Source: Angelakisella sp. (GTDB lineage: Bacteria; Bacillota; Clostridia; Oscillospirales; Ruminococcaceae). Taken from it: a DNA stretch of 7,112 nt. Numbering within the stretch: the first letter of the stretch is position 1; each line of letters begins with the position of its first letter. The notes beneath the pieces were generated by a model, which searched no databases, had not been told where the DNA came from, and was given only the letters and a program-made list of their open reading frames with translations. Where the stretch lies: contig JAAWEO010000107.1 of the NCBI GenBank assembly GCA_022794295.1, positions 1 to 7,112 on the forward strand. The letters run 5' to 3'. The position numbers were made by a program, and so were the translations under genes. Positions 1 to 5,559 of the stretch are shown in pieces.

Positions 1-15
1 CCGTATAAGGAATTT

Positions 16-100
16 CGCTCCCTGCGGGGAGCGACCAGGGCGCCGCCCTGACCCCGAGCCCTTCGGGCACGTGGGCTACGCCCAGCCCTTTGAAAAGGGC
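16..100. repeat. String of five consecutive short GC-rich hairpins
   Basis: Five perfect inverted repeats follow each other almost without gaps. They are CGCTCCC/GGGAGCG (16-22 with 27-33), CAGGGC/GCCCTG (36-41 with 45-50), GCCC/GGGC (58-61 with 65-68), GGGC/GCCC (73-76 with 80-83) and GCCCTT/AAGGGC (85-90 with 95-100). Loops are 3 or 4 bases. No T-tract follows, so this is not a normal intrinsic terminator, and no open reading frame here looks like a protein. It is probably a dispersed intergenic element of the host genome. Function is unknown. Confidence 0.6.
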
Positions 101-113
101 GGCCCCAAACTTT

Positions 114-155
114 AGACCCTACGGGAGGTTGTGCGGGGCAAAAGGTTGTGCCTGG
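114..155 (-). repeat. Degenerate inverted copy of the 76-bp repeat, lacking the central hairpin
   Basis: Read on the minus strand, this stretch keeps the landmarks of the 76-bp repeat: CCAGGCA, then CCCCGCACA, then CGTAGGGTCT. The central GCCGC/GCGGC hairpin is missing and several bases differ. A hand alignment of 133-155 with the minus strand of the tandem repeat gave 16 identities in 23 positions. It appears to be a decayed relative in the opposite orientation to the tandem copies. A further fragment, GGTCTGTCA at 187-195, matches the 3' part of the repeat in forward orientation. Confidence 0.45.
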
Positions 156-234
156 GGTCTTGGGCTGGTAGGAACTGCCCCCATCCGGTCTGTCAAAGGC
201 AGGGGAATCGCTTCGCCTTGTGCTCATTTGGACT

Positions 235-451
235 CCAGGCACCCACTAAGCCCCCGTACAGCGTCAAGGCGCGAAGCGCCGGGTAGGGTCTGTCAGCGGC
301 CACCAGGCCGCCAGGCACCCACTAAGCCCCCGCACAGTGTTAAGCCGCGCAGCGGCGGGTAGGGTCTGTCAGCGGCCACCAGGCCGCCAGGCACCCACTA
401 AGCCCCCGCACAGTGTTAAGCCGCGCAGCGGCGGGTAGGGTCTGTCAGCGG
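235..451 (+). repeat. 76-bp tandem repeat, two full copies and one partial
   Basis: Copies start at 235, 311 and 387, and the third stops at 451 after 65 bases. Copies 2 and 3 are identical over those 65 bases. Copy 1 differs from copy 2 at six of 76 positions, all in the central part. Each copy carries a hairpin just before GGGTAGGGTCTGTC (stems 268-272/276-280, 344-348/352-356 and 420-424/428-432). The junctions carry a second hairpin, GCGGCC-ACCA-GGCCGC (296-311 and 372-387). There are no spacers, so it is not a CRISPR array. It is a REP- or MITE-like intergenic element, with another copy in inverted orientation at the right end of the window. The third copy reaches into the end of the neighbouring binding-protein gene. 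Confidence 0.85.
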
Positions 452-1437
452 GTACTCGCCCGCGCAAAAGTGTTGTTTACTACAAGGGTGTAGTCTGCGC
501 GCTGGGCTAGCTCCCCGGCTTCTTCCATTACAGTTTGAAGGCGCTCGAAGGCTTCCTCGGTCATGACCGGGTCGGTGTTCCAGGCGCCAATGTCCTTGTA
601 CCGCTGGACTACCTGGGTCAGGATCTCCTCCCCGGTGTCCGGAAAGGCAGGGGCGATGGCCTGGGCCACCTCGGCGGCGGTGTGCTCTGCTACCCACTGC
701 TGGCCCTGGTAAACGGCGTTGGTGAACCGCTGGACCAGGTCCTTGTTCTTTTCCAGATAGCTTTTTTTGGCAAAGTAGGCGGTGTAGGGGATCTCCCCGG
801 CGGCCTCCCCTACCGAGGCCACAATGTACCCCTTCCCCTCGGCCTCTACCATGGAGGCGGTGGGCTCAAAGCAGGTGGCGTAGTCCCCGTTGCCCCCGGT
901 GAAGGCGCCGGTCATCAGGGAGAACTGGACCGAATCGTCCATGACCAGGTCGGACCTGGGGTCCATGCCGTTGTGGCGGATCACATACTCCAGGGCCATG
1001 TAGGGGACGCCCCCCTTGCGGCCGGAAAGGACATGGCTCCCCCGGAGCTTTTCCCAGGTGAAATCCGGGTCCGGCTCCCGGGCCATCAGGAAGGAACCGT
1101 CCCGCTGGGTCAGCTGGGCAAAGACCTGGGTGTGGTCCTTCTTCCCCTCGTTAAAGACGTAGATGGAGGCCTCCGGCCCGGCGAAACCGATCTCCACGTT
1201 GTCCGAAAGGACCGCAGCCATGACCTTGTCGGCCCCCTGGCCGTTGGACAGCTCGATCTCGATGTTCTGGTCGTCAAAGAACCCCAGCTGGATGGCGGCG
1301 TATTGGGGGGCGTAAAAGACCGAATGGGTCACCTCGCAAAGGCGCACCTTGTCCTTTGCTTTGGCGGCGCCGCCGCACCCGGGCAGCAGTGCCAGGGCCA
1401 GGGCAGCGGCAAGGAGGATACACAGCGTTCGTTTCAT
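445..1437 (-). CDS. ABC transporter substrate-binding lipoprotein, NMT1/ThiY-like
   Basis: A 330-residue protein that captures the solute outside the membrane for the permease and ATPase encoded upstream. The N-terminus is a lipoprotein signal: a basic start (MKR), a hydrophobic Leu/Ala stretch, then LPGC with Cys21 as the predicted lipidated residue. Pro at -2 is slightly unusual. The mature part begins with a segment typical of the NMT1/THI5 and NitT/TauT binding-protein family (HSVFYAPQYAAIQLGFF, then a stretch ending GADKVMAAVLSDNVEIGFAG). The family binds pyrimidine thiamine precursors, sulfonates, nitrate and others. No residue here lets me name the substrate, and no thiamine riboswitch is visible upstream. 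ATG 1437 is preceded by GGGAG about nine bases upstream. It begins 15 bases after the permease stop, so the two are co-transcribed. The last codons and the stop lie in the 76-bp repeat, so the C-terminal tail may have been altered. No terminator follows. Confidence 0.9.
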   Translation of the reverse strand: MKRTLCILLAAALALALLPGCGGAAKAKDKVRLCEVTHSVFYAPQYAAIQLGFFDDQNIEIELSNGQGADKVMAAVLSDNVEIGFAGPEASIYVFNEGKKDHTQVFAQLTQRDGSFLMAREPDPDFTWEKLRGSHVLSGRKGGVPYMALEYVIRHNGMDPRSDLVMDDSVQFSLMTGAFTGGNGDYATCFEPTASMVEAEGKGYIVASVGEAAGEIPYTAYFAKKSYLEKNKDLVQRFTNAVYQGQQWVAEHTAAEVAQAIAPAFPDTGEEILTQVVQRYKDIGAWNTDPVMTEEAFERLQTVMEEAGELAQRADYTLVVNNTFARASTR

Positions 1438-1452
1438 AAAACAAATCTCCCT

Positions 1453-2268
1453 TCAGAGTTGATGGCCCATCACCAGCCGCTGGAGGAAAACGACACCCTG
1501 GTACATCAGGGCCGCCACCGCCGAAAGGATGATGACACTGGCCATTACAAGGTCCAGCTTGAAAACCTGGCCCCCGTAAACAATAAGATAGCCCAGCCCC
1601 GCCTTGGAGACCAGGAACTCCCCGGCAATGACCCCTACCAGGGACAGGCCGATGTTGATCTTCAGCGACCCAAACAGGGTGCCGACGTTGCTGGGGAGGA
1701 CGATCTTGCAGAAGATCTGTCCCTTGGTGGCGCCAAAGGTCTTTGCCATGCGTATGGCGTCGGGGTCGGTGCGGCGGAAGCCCCCCAGCATCTCCAGGAC
1801 GGTAACGATCAGGGAAATAGCCAGGGCCATAAAGACGATCGCCTCGGTGCCCGCCCCCACCAGGATGATAATGACCGGGCCCAGGGCGATTTTGGGCAGG
1901 CTGTTCAAGACCACCAGGTAGGGCTCGCTGACCTTTGCTACAAAGCTGCTCCACCACAGCAGGATGGCAAGGCCCACCCCCAGTACCGCCCCCAGCAGAA
2001 AGCCCGCCAGGGTCTCGTAGACCGTGACCCAAAGGTGGAGCCACAGCTCGCCGCTTTCCAAAAGGCTGGCCCAGGTGCGCCAGATGCGGCTGGGCTGGCT
2101 GAGGATAAAGCTGTCGATAACACCCAGCCAGGCCAGCAGCTCCCACAGGGCCACAAGGAAAACCAGCAGGCCCCACTGCCAGGCCCGGACCCGCCGGCGG
2201 CGCCTTTCCCGGCTGCGGAGGTAGGCCGCCCGCTCTGGGGAAACGGCCCCCTGCACCTTGCTATCCAT
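1453..2268 (-). CDS. ABC transporter permease, SsuC/TauC/ThiX-like (BPD_transp_1)
   Basis: A 271-residue inner-membrane permease that should work as a homodimer, forming the channel between the binding protein and the ATPase. The N-terminus is cytoplasmic and very basic (Arg-rich, residues 16-28). Hydrophobic segments follow at roughly 31-50, 82-106, 118-137, 139-157, 203-220 and 238-262, the usual six-helix plan. The cytoplasmic coupling (EAA) loop is visible at about 170-193, DAIRMAKTFGATKGQIF followed by the conserved I-x-LPS, which docks on the ATPase. Length is normal for the family. ATG 2268 overlaps the end of the ATPase gene by eight bases, and the ribosome site (AAGGA) lies within that gene, suggesting translational coupling. 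Family assignment is firm. Substrate is not determined. Confidence 0.93.
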   Translation of the reverse strand: MDSKVQGAVSPERAAYLRSRERRRRRVRAWQWGLLVFLVALWELLAWLGVIDSFILSQPSRIWRTWASLLESGELWLHLWVTVYETLAGFLLGAVLGVGLAILLWWSSFVAKVSEPYLVVLNSLPKIALGPVIIILVGAGTEAIVFMALAISLIVTVLEMLGGFRRTDPDAIRMAKTFGATKGQIFCKIVLPSNVGTLFGSLKINIGLSLVGVIAGEFLVSKAGLGYLIVYGGQVFKLDLVMASVIILSAVAALMYQGVVFLQRLVMGHQL

Positions 2269-3022
2269 CTTCCTTCAGCTCCTTCCAGATATGGTTGAAA
2301 TACCGGCTGAACCGGGGGTCGTCCCGGCAGGAGAGGGGGGTGCGGTCCGGCCCCAGGTCGATGGGCAAAAGCTCCTTGACCCGGGCGGGGCGCCCGGTGA
2401 GGATCAGCACCCGGTCCCCCATAGAGATGCTTTCCGGGATGTCGTGGGTCACCATCAGGGTGGTGATGTTTTCCCGGCGCAGGATCTGGTAGACGTCGTC
2501 GGTGACCGCCAGGCGGGTCTGGTAATCCAGGGCGGAAAAGGCCTCGTCCAGCAGGAGGACCTCCGGGCTGGTGGCCAGGGTGCGGATCAGGGCAGCCCGC
2601 TGGCGCATCCCACCGGAAAGCTGGCTGGGGTACTTTTCCCGGAACTCCCACAGGCCATAGCTTTTCAGCAGCTCCTGGGTGCGGGCCAGGCTTTCCCTGT
2701 CCAGGCGGCGGCGAAGCTCCAGGCCCAGGATGGCGTTTTTCCAGATGGTGCGCCACTCCAGCAGATTATCCTTTTGGAGCATATAGCCGATGCGGGGGTC
2801 GATCCCCACCACCTCCCGGCCCCCCAAAAGGATCCGGCCGGAGGAGGGAGACACCAGTCCGGCAATGATGGAAAGGAGGGTGGATTTTCCGCAGCCGCTA
2901 GGACCTACAATGCTTAGGAACTCCCCCTCTTTCATGGAAAAGCTAATATGGTCCAGGGCGAAGATCTCCCCGTTTTCGGCCTGGTACCGTTCGGTTATCT
3001 CTTGTATCTCAAGCAGGTTCAA
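2261..3022 (-). CDS. ABC transporter ATP-binding protein, SsuB/TauB/ThiZ-like
   Basis: A 253-residue cytoplasmic ATPase that powers the importer. All motifs are present: Walker A GPSGCGKST (40-48), Q-loop Gln83, signature LSGGMRQR (135-142), Walker B VLLLDE (155-160) with catalytic Glu160, D-loop SALD (163-166) and H-loop His193. I chose the TTG start at 3022 because GAGGTG lies five bases upstream and the protein then begins as family members do. The frame stays open upstream to an ATG at 3178, but those 52 residues do not resemble an ABC N-terminus and cover the hairpin-rich leader. It is the first gene of the operon, and its stop overlaps the permease start. The ECTFYANTD-type accessory domains of other importers are absent, as is normal for this compact class. 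Confidence 0.93.
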   Translation of the reverse strand: MNLLEIQEITERYQAENGEIFALDHISFSMKEGEFLSIVGPSGCGKSTLLSIIAGLVSPSSGRILLGGREVVGIDPRIGYMLQKDNLLEWRTIWKNAILGLELRRRLDRESLARTQELLKSYGLWEFREKYPSQLSGGMRQRAALIRTLATSPEVLLLDEAFSALDYQTRLAVTDDVYQILRRENITTLMVTHDIPESISMGDRVLILTGRPARVKELLPIDLGPDRTPLSCRDDPRFSRYFNHIWKELKEDG

Positions 3023-3040
3023 ATGATCACCTCGTTTCCT

Positions 3041-3077
3041 CCGGGGCGGCGGGCCCCGGCCCAGCGGCGAACCGCTG
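3041..3077 (-). promoter_or_regulatory. Structured GC-rich leader of the ABC operon (two adjacent hairpins)
   Basis: On the transcribed (minus) strand there are two perfect hairpins separated by two bases. One is CAGCGG-TTCG-CCGCTG (3062-3077). The other is CCGGGGC-CCGCC-GCCCCGG (3041-3059), which ends a few bases before the ribosome site GAGGTG. Neither is followed by a T-tract, so they are not terminators. The second is close enough to affect ribosome access. No match to the thiamine (TPP) riboswitch core is visible. A regulatory role is an inference; the stems may simply be another intergenic hairpin element. Confidence 0.4.
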
Positions 3078-3085
3078 TCAAGGTC

Positions 3086-3115
3086 ATAGTATGCCGGGGG
3101 GCGGCTGGCAGTGAA
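3086..3115 (-). promoter_or_regulatory. Candidate sigma-A promoter of the ABC operon
   Basis: On the minus strand TTCACT (3110-3115) and TACTAT (3086-3091) are separated by 18 bases. Each hexamer matches four of six consensus bases. The spacing and the position, about 65 bases before the ATPase start and just upstream of the leader hairpins, are reasonable, but the match is modest. Alternatives exist in the AT-rich stretch 3180-3240. Confidence 0.35.
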
Positions 3116-3276
3116 ACCGCCGGATGAAGTGAAAATCGGGTCAAAAATCAGCGCCTTTTTTTCTACAATCTGCGACAAACAACGACAATAAATATAATTT
3201 CTTTGAATAAAAGGAAAATTTTGTCCGCCAATAGGGAATTTTTTCCTGTTCTTTTTAGGAGATAAAGCGAATATTG

Positions 3277-3284
3277 TATATAAA
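3277..3284 (+). promoter_or_regulatory. Candidate -10 region for the sigma factor operon
   Basis: TATATAAA lies about 37 bases upstream of the chosen sigma-factor start, in an AT-rich stretch (roughly 3165-3290) of the divergent intergenic region. A good -35 hexamer at the right distance is not visible, so the call is tentative. The site could instead be autoregulated with different promoter elements. Apart from this, the leader hairpins and the ABC promoter candidate, I see nothing firm in the 298-base interval 3023-3320. Confidence 0.25.
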
Positions 3285-3320
3285 TGGCTTCTTTTGGGGA
3301 GCAGACAGGAGGATCACCCT

Positions 3321-3839
3321 TTGGTCGGACTTTACCTTACCATGCTGGAGGACCCGGAGGATCAGCAGGTCTTTCGGGAGTTTTACGAAACCTACCACCA
3401 GGCGATGTTTCGGGCCGCATACCGGGTCCTGGGCAGCAGGGAATCTGCCGAGGATGCCGTGCATGACGCCTTTCTGGCGATCCTGGAGCAGATGCCCAAG
3501 GTGAAACAGCTGGGAATGGGCAGGTCCTACGCCTTTGCCGTTGTGGTCACCAAGAACAAGGCGGTGGACCTTTTGCGAAGGACCAGGCCCGCCGTATCCC
3601 TGGATGAGGTCGGGGACTGGCTTGCCGTGGCGGGACCGGAGGAAGAAAGCTGTACCACGGTGCTGGACGAGCTGGAGGAACCCTACAGCACCGTGCTGAC
3701 CCTGGTGGGCATCGGCTTCCGGCCCCGGGAGATTGCCAAGCTGCAAAGGCAGGATGTCCGCACCGTTTACAAGCAGATCGTCAGGGGCAAAAAGAAGCTG
3801 CTGCAAAAGCTGAGAAAGGATGGCAAACATGGATCCTGA
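3321..3839 (+). CDS. ECF-type RNA polymerase sigma factor
   Basis: A 172-residue cytoplasmic sigma-70 family protein of the short extracytoplasmic-function type, which directs RNA polymerase to a small set of promoters. Region 2 spans about 15-87, with the helix AEDAVHDAFLAILEQM (43-58) matching the conserved core-binding part and KNKAVDLLRR (78-87) the -10-recognising part. Region 4 is at about 115-165, where IGFRPREIAKLQRQDVRTVY (131-150) is the helix-turn-helix that reads the -35. Region 4 is somewhat divergent from the usual 'G-S-EIA' pattern. I chose TTG 3321 because AGGAGG (3307-3312) sits eight bases upstream. An in-frame TTG at 3294 would add nine residues without a comparable site. 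The stop overlaps the start of the next gene, which encodes a membrane protein of the kind that usually controls such sigma factors. Base composition is GC-rich like the host genes. Confidence 0.88.
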   Translation: MVGLYLTMLEDPEDQQVFREFYETYHQAMFRAAYRVLGSRESAEDAVHDAFLAILEQMPKVKQLGMGRSYAFAVVVTKNKAVDLLRRTRPAVSLDEVGDWLAVAGPEEESCTTVLDELEEPYSTVLTLVGIGFRPREIAKLQRQDVRTVYKQIVRGKKKLLQKLRKDGKHGS

Positions 3840-4506
3840 TATTACCGATGGATTACTGGAGGAGCTGGCCCGGGAATGGGCGGCCACCCTGCCCAGCCGT
3901 TTTCCCCTGGAGCCGGAGCATCCCCACCGGTTTTCCCGGCAGTTTTTGGACAAGATGGAGCTGCTTTTCCGGGAGGCGGACCGGCGGGAGGATGCAGCCC
4001 GATGCCGGAGGGGAAGCGCCGGGAAGCTGCTGGCCCTTTTGCTTGCCGCTGCGCTGGCGACAACAATGGCCACCGCCTTTTTGGCCTACTACTTCCGGAT
4101 GGTCCGGGAGGAGCGGAAGGAATACTCCGCGGTTCACTACGAGCAGGTGGGGAGAGGGTACGCGCCGGAGGAGTTTGTTCCGTATCATGTTACATATGTA
4201 CCGGAAGGGTTTACGCAGGTACAGAGCAGACAAACGGACGTTTCTTATCGTGAGAAGTATACAAGTAAAAACGGCCTGTATGTTGTTTTCAACCAAAGCA
4301 AAATAGATCAAGCGAAATTCTCAATAGGCACAGAGAATGTTAAACCAGTAGATATTCAATTAAATGACAAAATGCTTGCAGTATTTATTGATGATGGGTC
4401 ATACAGGGAAATTTATTGGGACGATGGTGCATACTCTTACTATTTGTTTGGAAATGTAACGGAAGAACTATTGGTAAAAATAGCTGAATCATTGTCGGAT
4501 GAATAG
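3829..4506 (+). CDS. Single-pass membrane protein with DUF4367-like domain, probable anti-sigma factor
   Basis: A 225-residue protein with a charged cytoplasmic N-terminus (1-65), one membrane helix (about 66-88, LLALLLAAALATTMATAFLA) and an extracellular C-terminal domain. That domain begins YHVTYVPEGF (119-128) and ends with a DDG-YSYYLFGNVTEELLVKIAESL pattern, which I recognise as DUF4367-like. Such proteins often follow ECF sigma factors in Firmicutes and are thought to hold or sense for them; no classical zinc-binding anti-sigma motif is visible. ATG 3829 is preferred over ATG 3820 because GAAAGGA lies eight bases before it. It overlaps the sigma gene by 11 bases, implying coupled translation. 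Oddly, the first two thirds of the cytoplasmic and membrane part is GC-rich (4021-4080: 38 of 60 G+C by hand count), while the extracellular part is AT-rich (4261-4320: 21 of 60). This suggests a recombinant gene. Anti-sigma function is inferred from context. Confidence 0.8.
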   Translation: MDPDITDGLLEELAREWAATLPSRFPLEPEHPHRFSRQFLDKMELLFREADRREDAARCRRGSAGKLLALLLAAALATTMATAFLAYYFRMVREERKEYSAVHYEQVGRGYAPEEFVPYHVTYVPEGFTQVQSRQTDVSYREKYTSKNGLYVVFNQSKIDQAKFSIGTENVKPVDIQLNDKMLAVFIDDGSYREIYWDDGAYSYYLFGNVTEELLVKIAESLSDE

Positions 4507-4553
4507 GGCATTTTGACAAAATATGACTTTTATAGAAATTCTTCCTTTTTTTG

Positions 4554-4562
4554 TGTCATAAT
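4554..4562 (+). promoter_or_regulatory. Candidate extended -10 promoter for the secreted-protein gene
   Basis: TGTCATAAT matches the extended -10 form TGN-TATAAT with one mismatch. It lies about 90 bases before the chosen start. No matching -35 is seen 16-18 bases upstream, which an extended -10 can tolerate. The secreted-protein gene may instead be read through from the sigma operon, since no terminator is visible in 4507-4653. Confidence 0.25.
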
Positions 4563-4653
4563 TCTACTCTGCTAAAACGATTACTTATAAAGGGGATTTG
4601 TGGAGGACTCTTTATATGTCAGTAATATCGTCAAAAACAGAGAGGGACTTTGT

Positions 4654-5064
4654 GTGAGAAATTCTGTAAAAAAATTTTTATCTATTATTTTGGCCGTTTC
4701 TTTTTGCTTTGCTTTTTCTGTAAATGCTTTTGCCATCCAGCCTCGCTATATATATGCTCTTGTAATTTCCAATGAGCTTACTGTTTCGGATGGTCAAGCA
4801 GTTATGTATTCTGATGTATCTGGGGCAGCTGATATTACAAAAGTTGTAATGACCCACGTTCTTCAGAAAAAAAGTGGAAGTAGTTATTCCAATGTTCGCA
4901 ATACTACCTTTACAAGGACTTTTCATAACAATCCTATTCCCGACATGGAGGATATTGTGGATTTCACAGGTCCTGGAACATACCGTGTAAAAACGACTTA
5001 TATGGTTACAGGCCCCAGAGGAACAGATACACATACACAGTATAGTACAGCAGTAACAATCTAA
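4654..5064 (+). CDS. Small secreted protein of unknown function
   Basis: A 136-residue protein with a clear export signal. Starting at GTG 4654, it has a basic N-region (RNSVKK), a hydrophobic core (FLSIILAVSFCFAFSV) and a signal-peptidase I site after AFA, at about residue 27. GAGGGA (4642-4647) lies six bases before this GTG. An in-frame GTG at 4600 would add 18 residues ahead of the signal and is less likely. The mature chain of about 109 residues has no cysteine and alternates polar and beta-branched residues. The pattern VMTHVLQKKSGSSYSNV followed by GTYRVKTTYMVTG suggests a small beta-sandwich, similar to secreted hypothetical proteins I recall from gut Clostridia. No LPXTG anchor, choline-binding or enzymatic motif is visible. 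The gene is AT-rich (4801-4860: 23 of 60 G+C by hand), like the extracellular domain just upstream and unlike the genes on either side. It may be the target or partner of the upstream signalling pair. That is an inference. Confidence 0.75.
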   Translation: MRNSVKKFLSIILAVSFCFAFSVNAFAIQPRYIYALVISNELTVSDGQAVMYSDVSGAADITKVVMTHVLQKKSGSSYSNVRNTTFTRTFHNNPIPDMEDIVDFTGPGTYRVKTTYMVTGPRGTDTHTQYSTAVTI

Positions 5065-5139
5065 ATAAAAAGCCTTCCAAAATTCCCTTATTATTTTAGG
5101 TATCCCAAAAAATAAAAAGACAGAAGGAGCTGCTGACAA

Positions 5140-5490
5140 ATGGTTGATTACAAGGATATTGGTGCACGGATCAGGGCGGTCCGCGAAAGAAGAAGGATGA
5201 CCCAGGAGCAGCTCGCCAAGTCGGTAGGTGTGGGAACGGCCCATATCAGTCATATCGAAACCGGCAACGCTGTGCCAAGCCTGAAGGCGCTGATCGACAT
5301 CATCAACACCCTGGAATGCTCCGCCGACGAGCTGCTGTGCATCGAGATCGTCCAGGCCCGTCCGATCTACACCCGTTGGATCGAGGAGCTGCTTTGCGAC
5401 TGCACCAGTGTGGAGCTGAAGATCATCAACGAGACAGTAAAGACACTGAAATCCTCCATGAGAAGATACGGTGACGGCCGGTTCCAATAA
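5140..5490 (+). CDS. XRE-family helix-turn-helix transcriptional regulator
   Basis: A 116-residue DNA-binding protein. Residues about 7-66 form the Cro/C1-type domain: IGARIRAVRERRRMTQEQLA, then VGVGTAHISHIETGNAVPSL, then ALIDIINTLECSADELL. This is the canonical five-helix fold with the recognition helix at about 33-41. The C-terminal 50 residues (IYTRWIEELLCDC, then VELKIINETVKTLKSSMRR) look helical and probably mediate dimerisation; no enzymatic or ligand domain is visible. This architecture is common in Clostridia as a stand-alone regulator. ATG 5140 is preceded by AAGGAG ten bases upstream. GC content returns to host level here (5161-5220: 38 of 60 G+C by hand), ending the AT-rich stretch. 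It is followed at once by a strong terminator. Its target is unknown. Confidence 0.92.
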   Translation: MVDYKDIGARIRAVRERRRMTQEQLAKSVGVGTAHISHIETGNAVPSLKALIDIINTLECSADELLCIEIVQARPIYTRWIEELLCDCTSVELKIINETVKTLKSSMRRYGDGRFQ

Positions 5491-5501
5491 CCATCCCACA
5501 A

Positions 5502-5544
5502 AAAAGACCTCTCCAGGCTGGACATCAGCCCGGGGAGGTCTTTT
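5502..5544. terminator. Bidirectional intrinsic terminator
   Basis: A long hairpin: AAAAGACCTCTCC (5502-5514) pairs with GGGGAGGTCTTTT (5532-5544), 13 pairs counting one G-T. A single A/C mismatch follows, then an inner stem GGCTG/CAGCC (5516-5520 with 5526-5530) closed by a five-base loop. The A- and T-runs at the base serve as T-tracts in both directions. It therefore ends both the regulator transcript (plus) and the converging transglutaminase transcript (minus). Confidence 0.9.
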
Positions 5545-5559
5545 CTTATTATCCTTATG

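Noticed and set aside
90..362. Small plus-strand frame (90 codons) across the left repeats
   Set aside because: It runs through hairpins and tandem repeats, has no convincing ribosome site and gives a basic, domain-free translation.
235..451. Possible CRISPR array
   Set aside because: The repeats are directly adjacent with a 76-base period and no unique spacers between them, and there are no cas genes.
535..2298. Long plus-strand reading frame (587 codons) opposite the binding-protein and permease genes
   Set aside because: It is antisense to two clearly recognised ABC genes, its translation is low-complexity (rich in Gly, Pro, His, Gln) with no domain, and it is typical of a GC-rich shadow frame.
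3023..3178. N-terminal extension of the ATPase to an ATG at 3178
   Set aside because: The 52 extra residues do not look like an ABC protein and would cover the leader hairpins, while TTG 3022 has a well-placed GAGGTG and gives the family's usual N-terminus.
3212..3247. Inverted repeat AGGAAAA/TTTTCCT in the divergent intergenic region
   Set aside because: Seven A/T-rich pairs around a 22-base loop are expected by chance in an AT-rich stretch, and nothing else marks it as an operator or terminator.
3022..3320. TPP riboswitch upstream of the ThiXYZ-like importer
   Set aside because: Neither the CTGAGA nor the ACCTGATCTGGATAAT-type core could be found on the minus strand, so thiamine-precursor uptake is not supported by regulation.
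4513..4518. Perfect TTGACA as a -35 box after the DUF4367 gene
   Set aside because: No acceptable -10 hexamer lies 16-18 bases downstream; the nearest TATAGA is only 12 bases away.
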